A stretch of 41,274 nt of DNA from Chitinophagaceae bacterium (lineage in GTDB: Bacteria; Bacteroidota; Bacteroidia; Chitinophagales; Chitinophagaceae). Position numbers and translations under genes: made by a program. Every line of letters begins with the position of its first letter. Position 1 is the stretch's first letter. This document shows positions 1 through 7,039 of this stretch, in pieces. Below the pieces are notes generated by a model that worked only from the letters and a program-made list of their open reading frames with translations, did not search any database and was not told the origin of the DNA. The DNA lies in NCBI GenBank assembly GCA_014879545.1, contig JACSRV010000150.1, forward strand, positions 1-41,274. Direction: 5' to 3'.

Positions 1-174
1 GTATACCGGGTAATTTTTATTCATTTTTTATTTACAACTAATTCATTATCAGTTATTTGTGATCGTTTTACTTTTTTGAAAAACTGCGCATTAAATGACC
101 TGTTTTGTGACCGGAATGGCCCCGCGGCGAGGTTGGGTAAACGCAGGAAAGGCCGAAAATCGCTTTATTTGACG

Positions 175-182
175 TACCTTTG
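175..182 (+). promoter_or_regulatory. -7 promoter element of the RNA helicase gene
   Basis: TACCTTTG matches the Bacteroidota -7 consensus TAnnTTTG exactly. No clear -33 TTG is seen at the usual distance. It places the transcript start near 188, so the in-frame TTG at 180 cannot be the start codon and the ATG at 255 is preferred. Confidence 0.6.
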
Positions 183-254
183 CATCCGCTTCCGAAAAAT
201 GGGAGGCAGGCAATACCAAAATGGCATTGCCATTTTTTCACAAAAGTTCTTTTA

Positions 255-2006
255 ATGATTTTATTTTCTTCGTTCTCCCTTCGGGATGAACTGACGCAGG
301 CTATTTCTGACCTTGGCTTCGAGACACCTACTCCTATCCAGCAAAAAGTAATACCAACTCTCCTTTCTGATCCCAAAGACATAATAGGGCTTGCGCAAAC
401 CGGAACCGGCAAAACTGCCGCATTCGGGCTGCCCTTACTCCACCACGTGGATATCGCACAAAAGCACGTACAGTGCCTCGTGCTCAGCCCGACCCGTGAG
501 CTCTGTATGCAGATACAGGAAGAGCTCACCAAGTATGGAGCCTATATGCGCGGACTGCGCATAACGGCAGTGTATGGTGGCGTGCCGATAGGCGGCCAGA
601 TACGCGAACTGAAAACGCACCCCCAGGTGGTGGTGGCCACCCCCGGCAGGCTTATAGATCTGCTGGAGCGTAAGGCTATATCGCTGGACAATGTGAAGTA
701 TGTGACGCTGGATGAGGCGGATGAGATGCTGAACATGGGTTTCCGCGAGGATATAGACCTGATCCTGAAAAACACACCTTCCCGCGACTATACATGGCTT
801 TTCAGTGCCACTATGAGCAACGAGGTGCGCGGCATTGCCAAGCGCTTCATGAAAGACTGGCAAGAGTTTTCGGTGGCAGCAGCCAATACTACCAACGAGA
901 ACATTGACCACCAATACTATGTGGCTCAACACCACAACCGTTTTGAAACACTGCGCCGTTTGCTGGACTTTACCCCCGGCATCTATGGTGTTATCTTTAC
1001 CCGCACCAAGCAGGATGCGCAGGAGGTATCGGAAAAGCTGATGAAGATGGGCTACCACGTGAGCCCGCTGCACGGCGATATGGACCAGAAGATGCGCTCT
1101 AAAGTGATGGAACGCTTTAAGAGCAGGCAACTGCAGTGCATAGTGGCTACCGATGTGGCTGCGCGCGGTATAGATGTGAACGACATCACCCACGTTATCA
1201 ACTACGAACTGCCAGACGACCCCGAAGTATATACCCACCGTAGCGGCCGCACAGCGCGTGCCGGCAAGAGCGGTATCTGTATGTCTATCGTATCGCCAAA
1301 GCAGATCTCTAATATCCGCCAGATAGAACGCCTTGTGAAGCAGAAGTTTCATAAAAGCGATATACCTGATGGCGCTGAGGTGGTGCGCAAGCGCCTGTTC
1401 TTCTACATGGAGCAGATAGCGACCGCACAGCCCCGTGCCGACTTTGCCAAACTGTATCGCGACAGCATGCACGAACAGTTTGCCGATGTGGACAAGGACG
1501 AACTGATACGCAAACTGATATGGCTGCAACTACGCGACACCATTGACGCCTACCAGGACGCCGATGACCTGAACGCCGGTTATGAACAGAAAGAAAGAGG
1601 CGCAGGCCGTGGCAACCGTTACAGCCGCATCTTCATCAATCTGGGCGAGAAGGACGGATTGAATACTCAAAAACTCATCCAGTTCATTACCGAATCGGTG
1701 GACATAGACAGCAACGTGATAGAGCGCGTTACCGTTCGTGACCTGAGCAGTTTCTTCAATGTGCCGGGCGATGCCGCAGAGTACATCATAGAGCACCTTT
1801 CTTCGAAGAAATTCAAAGGCCGCAAGGTGCGCCTTGAAGAAGCCGACCAGGGTCGTGGACCCGGTGGTGGCGGCGGAGGCGGCTACAAAGGCGGTGGCAA
1901 ATCTCAGTCGGGCGGTGCCCGTTATTCGGGCGACGTGCGTGCCTATGGTAAGCGTGAGGGTCACAGTGGCGGCGGAGGCGGCTACAAAGGCAAGAAGAAA
2001 TATTAG
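255..2006 (+). CDS. DEAD-box ATP-dependent RNA helicase with DbpA-like RNA-binding domain and Gly-rich tail
   Basis: This is a DEAD-box RNA helicase of 583 residues from the ATG at 255, likely acting in ribosome assembly or mRNA decay. The helicase motifs appear in order: an FSSFSL/PTPIQ Q-motif at the N-terminus, AQTGTGKT near 45-52, PTRELCMQ, TPGR, DEAD near 154, SAT, ATDVAARGID and HRSGRTARAG near 329. A DbpA-type RNA-binding domain follows at about 458-530 (RIFINLG...FKGRKVRLEE). The last 50 residues are a Gly/Lys/Tyr-rich disordered tail in which GGGGGGYKG and SGGGGGYKG come from a near-exact DNA repeat. The ATG at 255 is chosen because the TTG-started extension from 180 overlaps the -7 box. 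It is monocistronic with a strong terminator. The exact paralogue (DeaD/CsdA, CshA or DbpA type) cannot be settled by eye, so no symbol is given. Confidence 0.93.
   Translation: MILFSSFSLRDELTQAISDLGFETPTPIQQKVIPTLLSDPKDIIGLAQTGTGKTAAFGLPLLHHVDIAQKHVQCLVLSPTRELCMQIQEELTKYGAYMRGLRITAVYGGVPIGGQIRELKTHPQVVVATPGRLIDLLERKAISLDNVKYVTLDEADEMLNMGFREDIDLILKNTPSRDYTWLFSATMSNEVRGIAKRFMKDWQEFSVAAANTTNENIDHQYYVAQHHNRFETLRRLLDFTPGIYGVIFTRTKQDAQEVSEKLMKMGYHVSPLHGDMDQKMRSKVMERFKSRQLQCIVATDVAARGIDVNDITHVINYELPDDPEVYTHRSGRTARAGKSGICMSIVSPKQISNIRQIERLVKQKFHKSDIPDGAEVVRKRLFFYMEQIATAQPRADFAKLYRDSMHEQFADVDKDELIRKLIWLQLRDTIDAYQDADDLNAGYEQKERGAGRGNRYSRIFINLGEKDGLNTQKLIQFITESVDIDSNVIERVTVRDLSSFFNVPGDAAEYIIEHLSSKKFKGRKVRLEEADQGRGPGGGGGGGYKGGGKSQSGGARYSGDVRAYGKREGHSGGGGGYKGKKKY
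1867..1991 (+). repeat. 26-bp direct repeat inside the helicase Gly-rich tail
   Basis: A 26-bp unit encoding the GGGGGYKG part of the tail occurs at 1867-1892 and again, identical, at 1966-1991. The two copies are 99 bp apart (33 codons), so expansion or loss by slippage would keep the reading frame. Confidence 0.8.
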
Positions 2007-2028
2007 TAACCATTTTACCTCTTAGATA

Positions 2029-2063
2029 AGCGCGGGCGGACGAAAGTCTGTCCGCGCTTTTTC
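2029..2063 (+). terminator. Rho-independent terminator after the helicase gene
   Basis: A 13-bp stem (2029-2041 with 2046-2058, two G-U pairs) closes a GAAA tetraloop and is followed by a T run. It lies 23 bp after the helicase stop. Confidence 0.9.
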
Positions 2064-2106
2064 TCCCAGAGGCCGCCGGGGTCTTTCCTTAAATGCGGTC
2101 ATTCAT

Positions 2107-2114
2107 TAGCTTTG
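2107..2114 (+). promoter_or_regulatory. -7 promoter element of the response regulator
   Basis: TAGCTTTG fits TAnnTTTG and lies 24 nt before the ATG at 2139. It overlaps the TTG at 2112 that would otherwise extend the reading frame, which argues for the ATG as start. Confidence 0.55.
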
Positions 2115-2138
2115 CAGTACAGTTCTCTCCCGGCACAT

Positions 2139-2525
2139 ATGTTCAATAAAATATCAGGCACGGTATTTATAGTAGACGATAATGACATGTTGTCTATGGC
2201 GCTTGAGGACTACATAACCGAAAAGACGCCACACAAGGTGCGTGTGTTTGCCACCGGCGAAGACTGCATCCGTCACCTGGACGATGGGCCGGATGTGGTG
2301 ATACTGGATTACTACCTGAACTCGGTGAAACACACTGCAGCAGACGGATCGAAGATATTACAGGCCATCAAGCGGTTCAACCCGGGCATACACGTCATTA
2401 TGCTATCGGGGCAGGATGCCTATGGCGCGGCGCTGCAGACCATAATGAAGGGTGCTGACAGCTACGTGATCAAAGACTCTGACGCATTCACAAAAGTGTT
2501 GAAGATACTGGAGGGGCTGCGCTGA
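2139..2525 (+). CDS. Single-domain response regulator (CheY-like receiver)
   Basis: A 128-residue stand-alone receiver domain with no output domain. The acidic pair is in FIVDDND, the phospho-acceptor is D57 in VVILDYYLN, the conserved Ser is in IMLSGQD and the conserved Lys is in SYVIKD. It presumably passes a phosphate signal on to a partner protein. No histidine kinase is adjacent, so its partner is unknown. The ATG at 2139 is preferred over the TTG at 2112, which lies inside the -7 box. It is transcribed alone and converges on rplI. Confidence 0.88.
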   Translation: MFNKISGTVFIVDDNDMLSMALEDYITEKTPHKVRVFATGEDCIRHLDDGPDVVILDYYLNSVKHTAADGSKILQAIKRFNPGIHVIMLSGQDAYGAALQTIMKGADSYVIKDSDAFTKVLKILEGLR

Positions 2526-2532
2526 TGCGGGC

Positions 2533-2565
2533 ACAAAACAAAACCGCCCCCGTTTCCGGAGGCGG
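2533..2565 (-). terminator. Terminator of the rpsF-rpsR-rplI operon
   Basis: On the minus strand, CCGCCTCCG-GAAA-CGGGGGCGG forms a 9-bp stem (one G-U pair) followed by TTTTGTTTTG, 24 bp after the rplI stop. The opposite strand lacks a good T run, so it mainly serves rplI. Confidence 0.85.
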
Positions 2566-2589
2566 CTGGTATCTTAGTGTAGCGCGGAA

Positions 2590-3036
2590 TTATTCGCTTA
2601 CTACTTCGAATTCGATCTCAACGATGTTTTCTTTACCGAAGTCGATGCTTGCTTTGTGTGTACCTGCTTCTTTCACTTCGTCCACTACAGATATGCGGCG
2701 ACGATCGATCTCGTAACCTTTCTGCTCGCGGATAGCGCGTGCCAGCTGTATAGCAGTAACCGATCCGAAGATCTTGCCGCTAACACCGATCTTAGCACCC
2801 ACTTTCACAGGGCTTGCTTTCAGTACTTCTGTAACGTTTGCTATTTCAGCCATCAGCTTAGCTTCTTTCTTAGCAAGCTGCTTGCGGCGCTCTTCCATGA
2901 TCTTGGTGTTAGAGGCGCTCGCTTCGATAGCGTATTTCTGAGGTATCAGGTAGTTACGTGCATAGCCAGGCTTCACTTCTACCATTTCATGGGCTGCGCC
3001 CAGATTGTCAACGTCTTTTATGAGGATAACTTGCAT
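2590..3036 (-). CDS. rplI: Large ribosomal subunit protein bL9
   Basis: Ribosomal protein L9, a two-domain protein at the base of the L1 stalk of the 50S subunit. The 148 residues show the typical N-terminus MQVILIKDVDNLGAAHEMVEVKPGYARNYL-type segment, a central Lys/Glu-rich connecting helix (about 45-75) and the C-terminal domain with KIFGSVT and the basic DRRRI segment. The length matches the family. It is the last gene of a minus-strand operon after rpsF and rpsR, with 7 bp separating it from rpsR. Confidence 0.97.
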   Translation of the reverse strand: MQVILIKDVDNLGAAHEMVEVKPGYARNYLIPQKYAIEASASNTKIMEERRKQLAKKEAKLMAEIANVTEVLKASPVKVGAKIGVSGKIFGSVTAIQLARAIREQKGYEIDRRRISVVDEVKEAGTHKASIDFGKENIVEIEFEVVSE

Positions 3037-3043
3037 GATTTTT

Positions 3044-3310
3044 CTACTTTAAAAGGTCAGTAACATAAGGTAAAATTGCCATCTGGCGTGCCTTCTTGAT
3101 TGCCTGCGATACTTTGCGCTGGAACTTCAGGGAGTTGCCTGAAATGCGGCGAGGGAGCATCTTTCCTTGTTCGTTCAGGAATTTTTTCAGGAATTCGCCG
3201 TCTTTGTAATCAACGTAGCGGATACCCATTTTCTTGAAACGACAGTATTTTTTCTGGCGTTTTTCCACGCGCTGCGCGGTAAGGAATTTTATTTCGTTCT
3301 GTTTAGCCAT
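3044..3310 (-). CDS. rpsR: Small ribosomal subunit protein bS18
   Basis: Ribosomal protein S18 (88 residues), which binds 16S rRNA as a heterodimer with S6. The conserved segment KKYCRFKK, followed by [13 protein letters not shown] and the [24 protein letters not shown]-type core, ends in the usual [10 protein letters not shown]. It lies between rpsF (11 bp gap) and rplI (7 bp gap). The pairing with rpsF fits their complex formation. Confidence 0.97.
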   Translation of the reverse strand: MAKQNEIKFLTAQRVEKRQKKYCRFKKMGIRYVDYKDGEFLKKFLNEQGKMLPRRISGNSLKFQRKVSQAIKKARQMAILPYVTDLLK

Positions 3311-3321
3311 TGTTCGGGATT

Positions 3322-3684
3322 TTATGCGTTTTCAGCGGTTAAGTTTTTACTGCGTTTCCTGAGGTTGTAAGCAACTGCAAACTTGTCGAGGCTGGTAACC
3401 ATATGACGCATGATGTTCTCATCACGGTTCATCTGAACTTCCAGTTTCGCATTAACGTCTGTAGGAGCTGAATATTCGATAACCAGGTAAAGACCTGTGG
3501 TCTTTTTAGCTATCGGATAAGCCAGGGAGCGCAGGCCCCACGCATCTTCGTGAACAATTTCCCCGCCATTTGTCTTGATGAAGTCTGTGTACTTCTTCTG
3601 AGCAGTTTTGAAGTCATCCTCCGCGAGAACGGGGGTGAAGATGACCATCAGCTCATAATTCTGAACTTTCTTGTCTGTTGCCAT
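3322..3684 (-). CDS. rpsF: Small ribosomal subunit protein bS6
   Basis: Ribosomal protein S6 (120 residues), S18's partner in the 30S platform. The family pattern is visible: [11 protein letters not shown] at the first strand, [19 protein letters not shown] in the middle, and [12 protein letters not shown] followed by [12 protein letters not shown]. It is the first gene of the operon, preceded by a leader of about 115 nt with hairpin potential and a -7 box at 3807-3814. The ATG at 3684 agrees with family N-termini. Confidence 0.97.
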   Translation of the reverse strand: MATDKKVQNYELMVIFTPVLAEDDFKTAQKKYTDFIKTNGGEIVHEDAWGLRSLAYPIAKKTTGLYLVIEYSAPTDVNAKLEVQMNRDENIMRHMVTSLDKFAVAYNLRKRSKNLTAENA

Positions 3685-3837
3685 AAATATGTTTTAGTTT
3701 ATCCAATTGCCCGGCAGGAACGTTGGGTATCTTTCTGATGAATTGCAACAATGCTTTGAGACATTATTGTTTTTCACCATCCGGATAGCCGGGAAATTTG
3801 GGAGTGCAAAGGTAAGGCCTATTTTTATTCTGACCAA
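3685..3837 (-). promoter_or_regulatory. Promoter and leader of the rpsF operon
   Basis: On the minus strand a TTG (3837-3835), 20 bp, then TACCTTTGC (3814-3806) gives a Bacteroidota promoter with a start near 3800. The resulting leader is about 115 nt and can fold locally: CCGG-CTAT-CCGG near 3782-3793, and a GC-rich CCC...GGG hairpin near 3708-3726. S6:S18 leaders that bind the protein pair are known upstream of rpsF in many phyla; whether this is one is inference. Confidence 0.55.
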
Positions 3838-3954
3838 GAAAAATATAACTTTTCTTCTGCATCTGAATTTCGTGTGGTAAAATACAGATACTATTTTGCA
3901 ACATCTTAACGTTAGCAGTATGTAACTTTATGTCTATCAATAATAAAGTGCTTT

Positions 3955-4140
3955 ATGAGCAAGATAACAACCAACAACAACCCTGTCAGCACTATAATTG
4001 TATTGAAGCGTGTACTGAGCAAACTTCGCTCGCGGATACAGGCCTTGTTTGAGCCGGAAGAGGTGGAAGTGACATTTCTGGAGGAAGGCGACACCACTTC
4101 ATACACCTACCGTGTTATAGAACATAAAAGGGCTGCGTGA
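3955..4140 (+). CDS. Small hypothetical protein
   Basis: A 61-residue ORF starting ATG at 3955. Its N-terminal half is basic (VLKRVLSKLRSRIQALF) and its C-terminal half acidic then mixed (PEEVEVTFLEEGDTTSYTYRVIEHKRAA), which suggests an amphipathic helix followed by a small beta element. TAACTTTA at 3923-3930 resembles a -7 box. It lies 55 bp before the patatin-like gene on the same strand. I do not recognise a family. The ordered composition and intergenic position favour a real gene, but the support is moderate. Confidence 0.5.
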   Translation: MSKITTNNNPVSTIIVLKRVLSKLRSRIQALFEPEEVEVTFLEEGDTTSYTYRVIEHKRAA

Positions 4141-4195
4141 CCTTACTAAGGGCTCGTGCCCTGTTTTTTCGTAGTTTCATGTCGAATTACGCGGC

Positions 4196-6421
4196 ATGCG
4201 CAGGATACTGACAGGAATATATTACTTCTTACCTATACAGCTACTGCTGCTGCATTTCAGGCGTTACCAGCTGTTGCTGGTGTTCTGGGGCATTCTGCTT
4301 CTGACCATTACCGGGAATTTCGCGGCCCACTTCGGGGCGTCGTCACTCTTTCTGGCCCCTGAATATCAGGGCGTTATCAGCTACGCCAGTATGTTCCTGC
4401 TGGGTAGCGCTTTCTGTGTATTCATGATGATGTGGCACATAACCACATTCATTATACACAGCAAACGCATCACATACATTGCCGCAACCCGGCACGCCTT
4501 TCTGCTGTATGCACTGAACAATGCCATCATTCCGCTTGCTTTCCTCATCTTTTATTCGGTGGTGTCGGTCCGGTATCAACTGCGTGAAGAACACTATACT
4601 GTAAAAGACATTGTATTGATGCAGGTGGGGTTTTATGTTGGATTCCTTGCGATACTGCTGCTTTCATTTGCTTACTTCTTCAGGGTGAGCAGGGATTACT
4701 TCAAGAGCACCTTTGCAAGATTTGCCAAACCTGCCTACACGTTGAAGGGTGCCATCCCGCGCGACGGACTGGACGAGGACCGCGACGAGATACAGGCCAG
4801 ATCTCACCTCTCACTTAGGCTGCGGATCATTGCAAGCGATGGCAAACGGAAAGTACAGCCACGTATCGCGGGACTGGTGTTGCAGCGCCACCACCGCAAT
4901 GTGGTGTTTGCCACCTTCGTGGCCTATGTGATACTGCTTATCCTTGGCATGTACATTGATAACCCCTGGTTGCGTATCCCCGCAGGAGCCGGCTTCCTGC
5001 TGTTGTTCGCCATCATGCTGGGACTGGTGGGCGCGTTCAAGTATTTCATGCGCAGCTGGGAGACCCTGGGGTGGATATCGTTTATCGTGCTACTGTCGGT
5101 GATGGTAAAGTACAAGGTATTTGACCTGAGGAGTATTGCGTACGGTCTGGACTACCACCAGTCGCTGGAGCAGGTGTATCACTACAGCACGTTGCGCAGC
5201 CTGTTCACACCGGTGCGCTATAACTCGGATGTGACGACAGAAAAATACCGGCTGGACAACTGGAAACATGCAGTGACCAACGATACCGGCAAACTGCCGC
5301 CACTTGTGGTTATTACTGTGAGCGGAGGCGGTACCCGTTCGGCCTACTGGACCTTCCGTACATTACAATATATAGATAGTGCAACGGGTGGGAAGCTTTT
5401 CAGGCACACGGTGTTGCTGACAGGGGCTTCGGGCGGTATGATAGGTGCCACTTACTGGCGCAACATACATGACGCGCACCAGCGGGGCGATATCAAAGAT
5501 CCGTATGCGCCGCGCTACCAGGAGAATATTGGGAAGGACCTGCTGAACCCGATCGTGTTCTCATTTGCCTGCATTGACCTCATTTCTCCGTTTAACAAGA
5601 TAACCGTTGCAGGGCATCGTTATTCTACCGACAGGGGCTACGCGATGGAGCGGGAACTTGCGCGCAACTCGGAAGGACTGCTGGACCGACCAATAGGATA
5701 TTATGAACGACGCGAGTCGAGAGGCGAGATACCACAGCTTATTATTAATGGCACCATCATCAACGACGGACGGAAGCTGATGATCTGTAACCAGCCGATA
5801 GCCTACCTGACCCAACCCGAGTATTCGCTGCGGCTGCCATCGCCGCCAATAGACGCGGTGGACTATGGCGCATTCTTTCCGGAACAGAACACGGGCGAGT
5901 TGCGGCTGACATCGGCGCTACGCATGAATGCCACCTTCCCCTACATACTGCCGGTAGTGAAGCTGCCGTCGACCCCGCGTATGAACATTATGGATGCCGG
6001 TCTGCGCGATAACTTTGGGATACAGGTGGCCAGCCGCTACCTGCATGTGATGCGCCACTGGTTGAAGCAGAATGTGCGCGAGACGATATTTCTGGAAATA
6101 CGCGATACCCGGGAAAACGATGTGAGCTCGAACACCGACCAATCAACACTGGGAAATATGGTGGCCGACCCGCTATTTGTAATTCAGAACAAATGGGAGG
6201 CGATACAATCTTATGGATATAACTATGTGAAGGATTTTTCACCCGCGTATGTGGATGACAAACTGAAACTGATAACGCTGCAATACATACCGAGGGAGTT
6301 CAAAAAATCGGCGGCGCTGAATTTTCACCTGACCCGTGAGGAAAAGGAAGACATATATGCGTCAATTGACCATCCGTATAACCAATCGGAGGTGACGCGG
6401 CTGATACAGGCGCTGAAGTGA
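4196..6421 (+). CDS. Membrane-anchored patatin-like phospholipase
   Basis: A 741-residue protein with a membrane half and a lipase half. Residues 1 to about 320 hold six or more hydrophobic segments (near 25-42, 60-85, 100-125, 145-165, 240-258, 263-285 and 295-312). The C-terminal part is patatin-like: the Gly-rich oxyanion loop SGGGTRSAYW near 380, the nucleophile elbow GASGG with S412, and the catalytic Asp D600 in DAGLRDNFG. It would hydrolyse acyl esters of membrane lipids. The catalytic part follows the last membrane segment; its side of the membrane is not obvious. The ATG at 4196 is the first in frame. It is likely monocistronic. Substrate is unknown. Confidence 0.88.
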   Translation: MRRILTGIYYFLPIQLLLLHFRRYQLLLVFWGILLLTITGNFAAHFGASSLFLAPEYQGVISYASMFLLGSAFCVFMMMWHITTFIIHSKRITYIAATRHAFLLYALNNAIIPLAFLIFYSVVSVRYQLREEHYTVKDIVLMQVGFYVGFLAILLLSFAYFFRVSRDYFKSTFARFAKPAYTLKGAIPRDGLDEDRDEIQARSHLSLRLRIIASDGKRKVQPRIAGLVLQRHHRNVVFATFVAYVILLILGMYIDNPWLRIPAGAGFLLLFAIMLGLVGAFKYFMRSWETLGWISFIVLLSVMVKYKVFDLRSIAYGLDYHQSLEQVYHYSTLRSLFTPVRYNSDVTTEKYRLDNWKHAVTNDTGKLPPLVVITVSGGGTRSAYWTFRTLQYIDSATGGKLFRHTVLLTGASGGMIGATYWRNIHDAHQRGDIKDPYAPRYQENIGKDLLNPIVFSFACIDLISPFNKITVAGHRYSTDRGYAMERELARNSEGLLDRPIGYYERRESRGEIPQLIINGTIINDGRKLMICNQPIAYLTQPEYSLRLPSPPIDAVDYGAFFPEQNTGELRLTSALRMNATFPYILPVVKLPSTPRMNIMDAGLRDNFGIQVASRYLHVMRHWLKQNVRETIFLEIRDTRENDVSSNTDQSTLGNMVADPLFVIQNKWEAIQSYGYNYVKDFSPAYVDDKLKLITLQYIPREFKKSAALNFHLTREEKEDIYASIDHPYNQSEVTRLIQALK

Positions 6422-6559
6422 CGTGATATGTATTTTTTCAACAACCGACCAATAAGAGATAAATAGTTGGTCGATAAGATAAAAGAGACATCAAATTAAG
6501 AAATATCACAGGCGTTTTGATCCTATTCAACAAATTCTATTTTTTTCACAATATTTTTC

Positions 6560-6567
6560 TATCTTTG
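6560..6567 (+). promoter_or_regulatory. -7 promoter element of rpsO
   Basis: TATCTTTG (then CC) fits TAnnTTTG, with a T-rich tract in place of a clear -33 TTTG. It lies 42 nt before the ATG at 6610 and inside the long ORF extension, which therefore is not translated. Confidence 0.6.
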
Positions 6568-6609
6568 CCGCCTGAAAAAAGTGTAAGTTTATTTAAAATT
6601 TTGATGCAA

Positions 6610-6882
6610 ATGTCTCATTTTACAGCTGAAAAGAAAGCAAATATTTTTAAAACACACGGTGGAAACGCTGCTAACACAGGATCTATCGAAGCACAGATAG
6701 CTATGCTTACAGAGCGTATCCAGCATATCTCTGCTCACCTCAAACAAAACAAAAAAGATTTCTCGAGCAATCGCGGTCTGATGCAGATGGTAGGCCGTCG
6801 TAAACGCCTCCTTCAATACCTGAGCCATAAGAATCTCGAATCTTATCGCGCATTGATAGAAAAACTCGGATTGCGTAAGTAA
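6610..6882 (+). CDS. rpsO: Small ribosomal subunit protein uS15
   Basis: Ribosomal protein S15 (90 residues), a primary 16S rRNA binder of the 30S platform. Visible family signatures are [22 protein letters not shown], the [15 protein letters not shown] loop and the [11 protein letters not shown] helix. The ATG at 6610 (MSHFTAEKK) is chosen; an ATG two codons upstream (6604) is an alternative. The order rpsO then pnp on one strand is a widespread arrangement, though here a terminator lies between them. Confidence 0.96.
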   Translation: MSHFTAEKKANIFKTHGGNAANTGSIEAQIAMLTERIQHISAHLKQNKKDFSSNRGLMQMVGRRKRLLQYLSHKNLESYRALIEKLGLRK

Positions 6883-6894
6883 TTACGGGCCGTT

Positions 6895-6935
6895 CAACTA
6901 TTCCCAACTGCTCTTAGTTGGGAATTGTTGTTTTA
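6895..6935 (+). terminator. Terminator between rpsO and pnp
   Basis: A stem of 15 bp with one mismatch (6895-6909 with 6916-6930) and the loop GCTCTT is followed by TTTT. The core is TTCCCAACT paired with AGTTGGGAA. It implies pnp has its own promoter or relies on read-through. Confidence 0.85.
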
Positions 6936-7039
6936 TGACTTTTCCCTTTTGCTACTGCCGCGGCATACATTCCATGAAGGAACTGTGTGTCGCTGTGCTG
7001 CGAAAAAGGGCTTTGAATTAACCATTTAATATCTGATGT

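Noticed and set aside
1-254. A gene in the first 254 bases
   Set aside because: Only AT-rich DNA and the helicase promoter are seen; the minus frame there overlaps the helicase gene and has no family features.
435-1529. A 364-codon open frame on the minus strand inside the DEAD-box helicase gene
   Set aside because: The plus frame has every helicase motif; the reverse frame has no family features and is explained by the codon bias of the true gene.
6446-6473. Inverted repeat CGACCAA...TTGGTCG after the patatin-like gene
   Set aside because: Seven-bp stem with a 14-nt loop and no T run on the plus strand, so it is not a convincing terminator.
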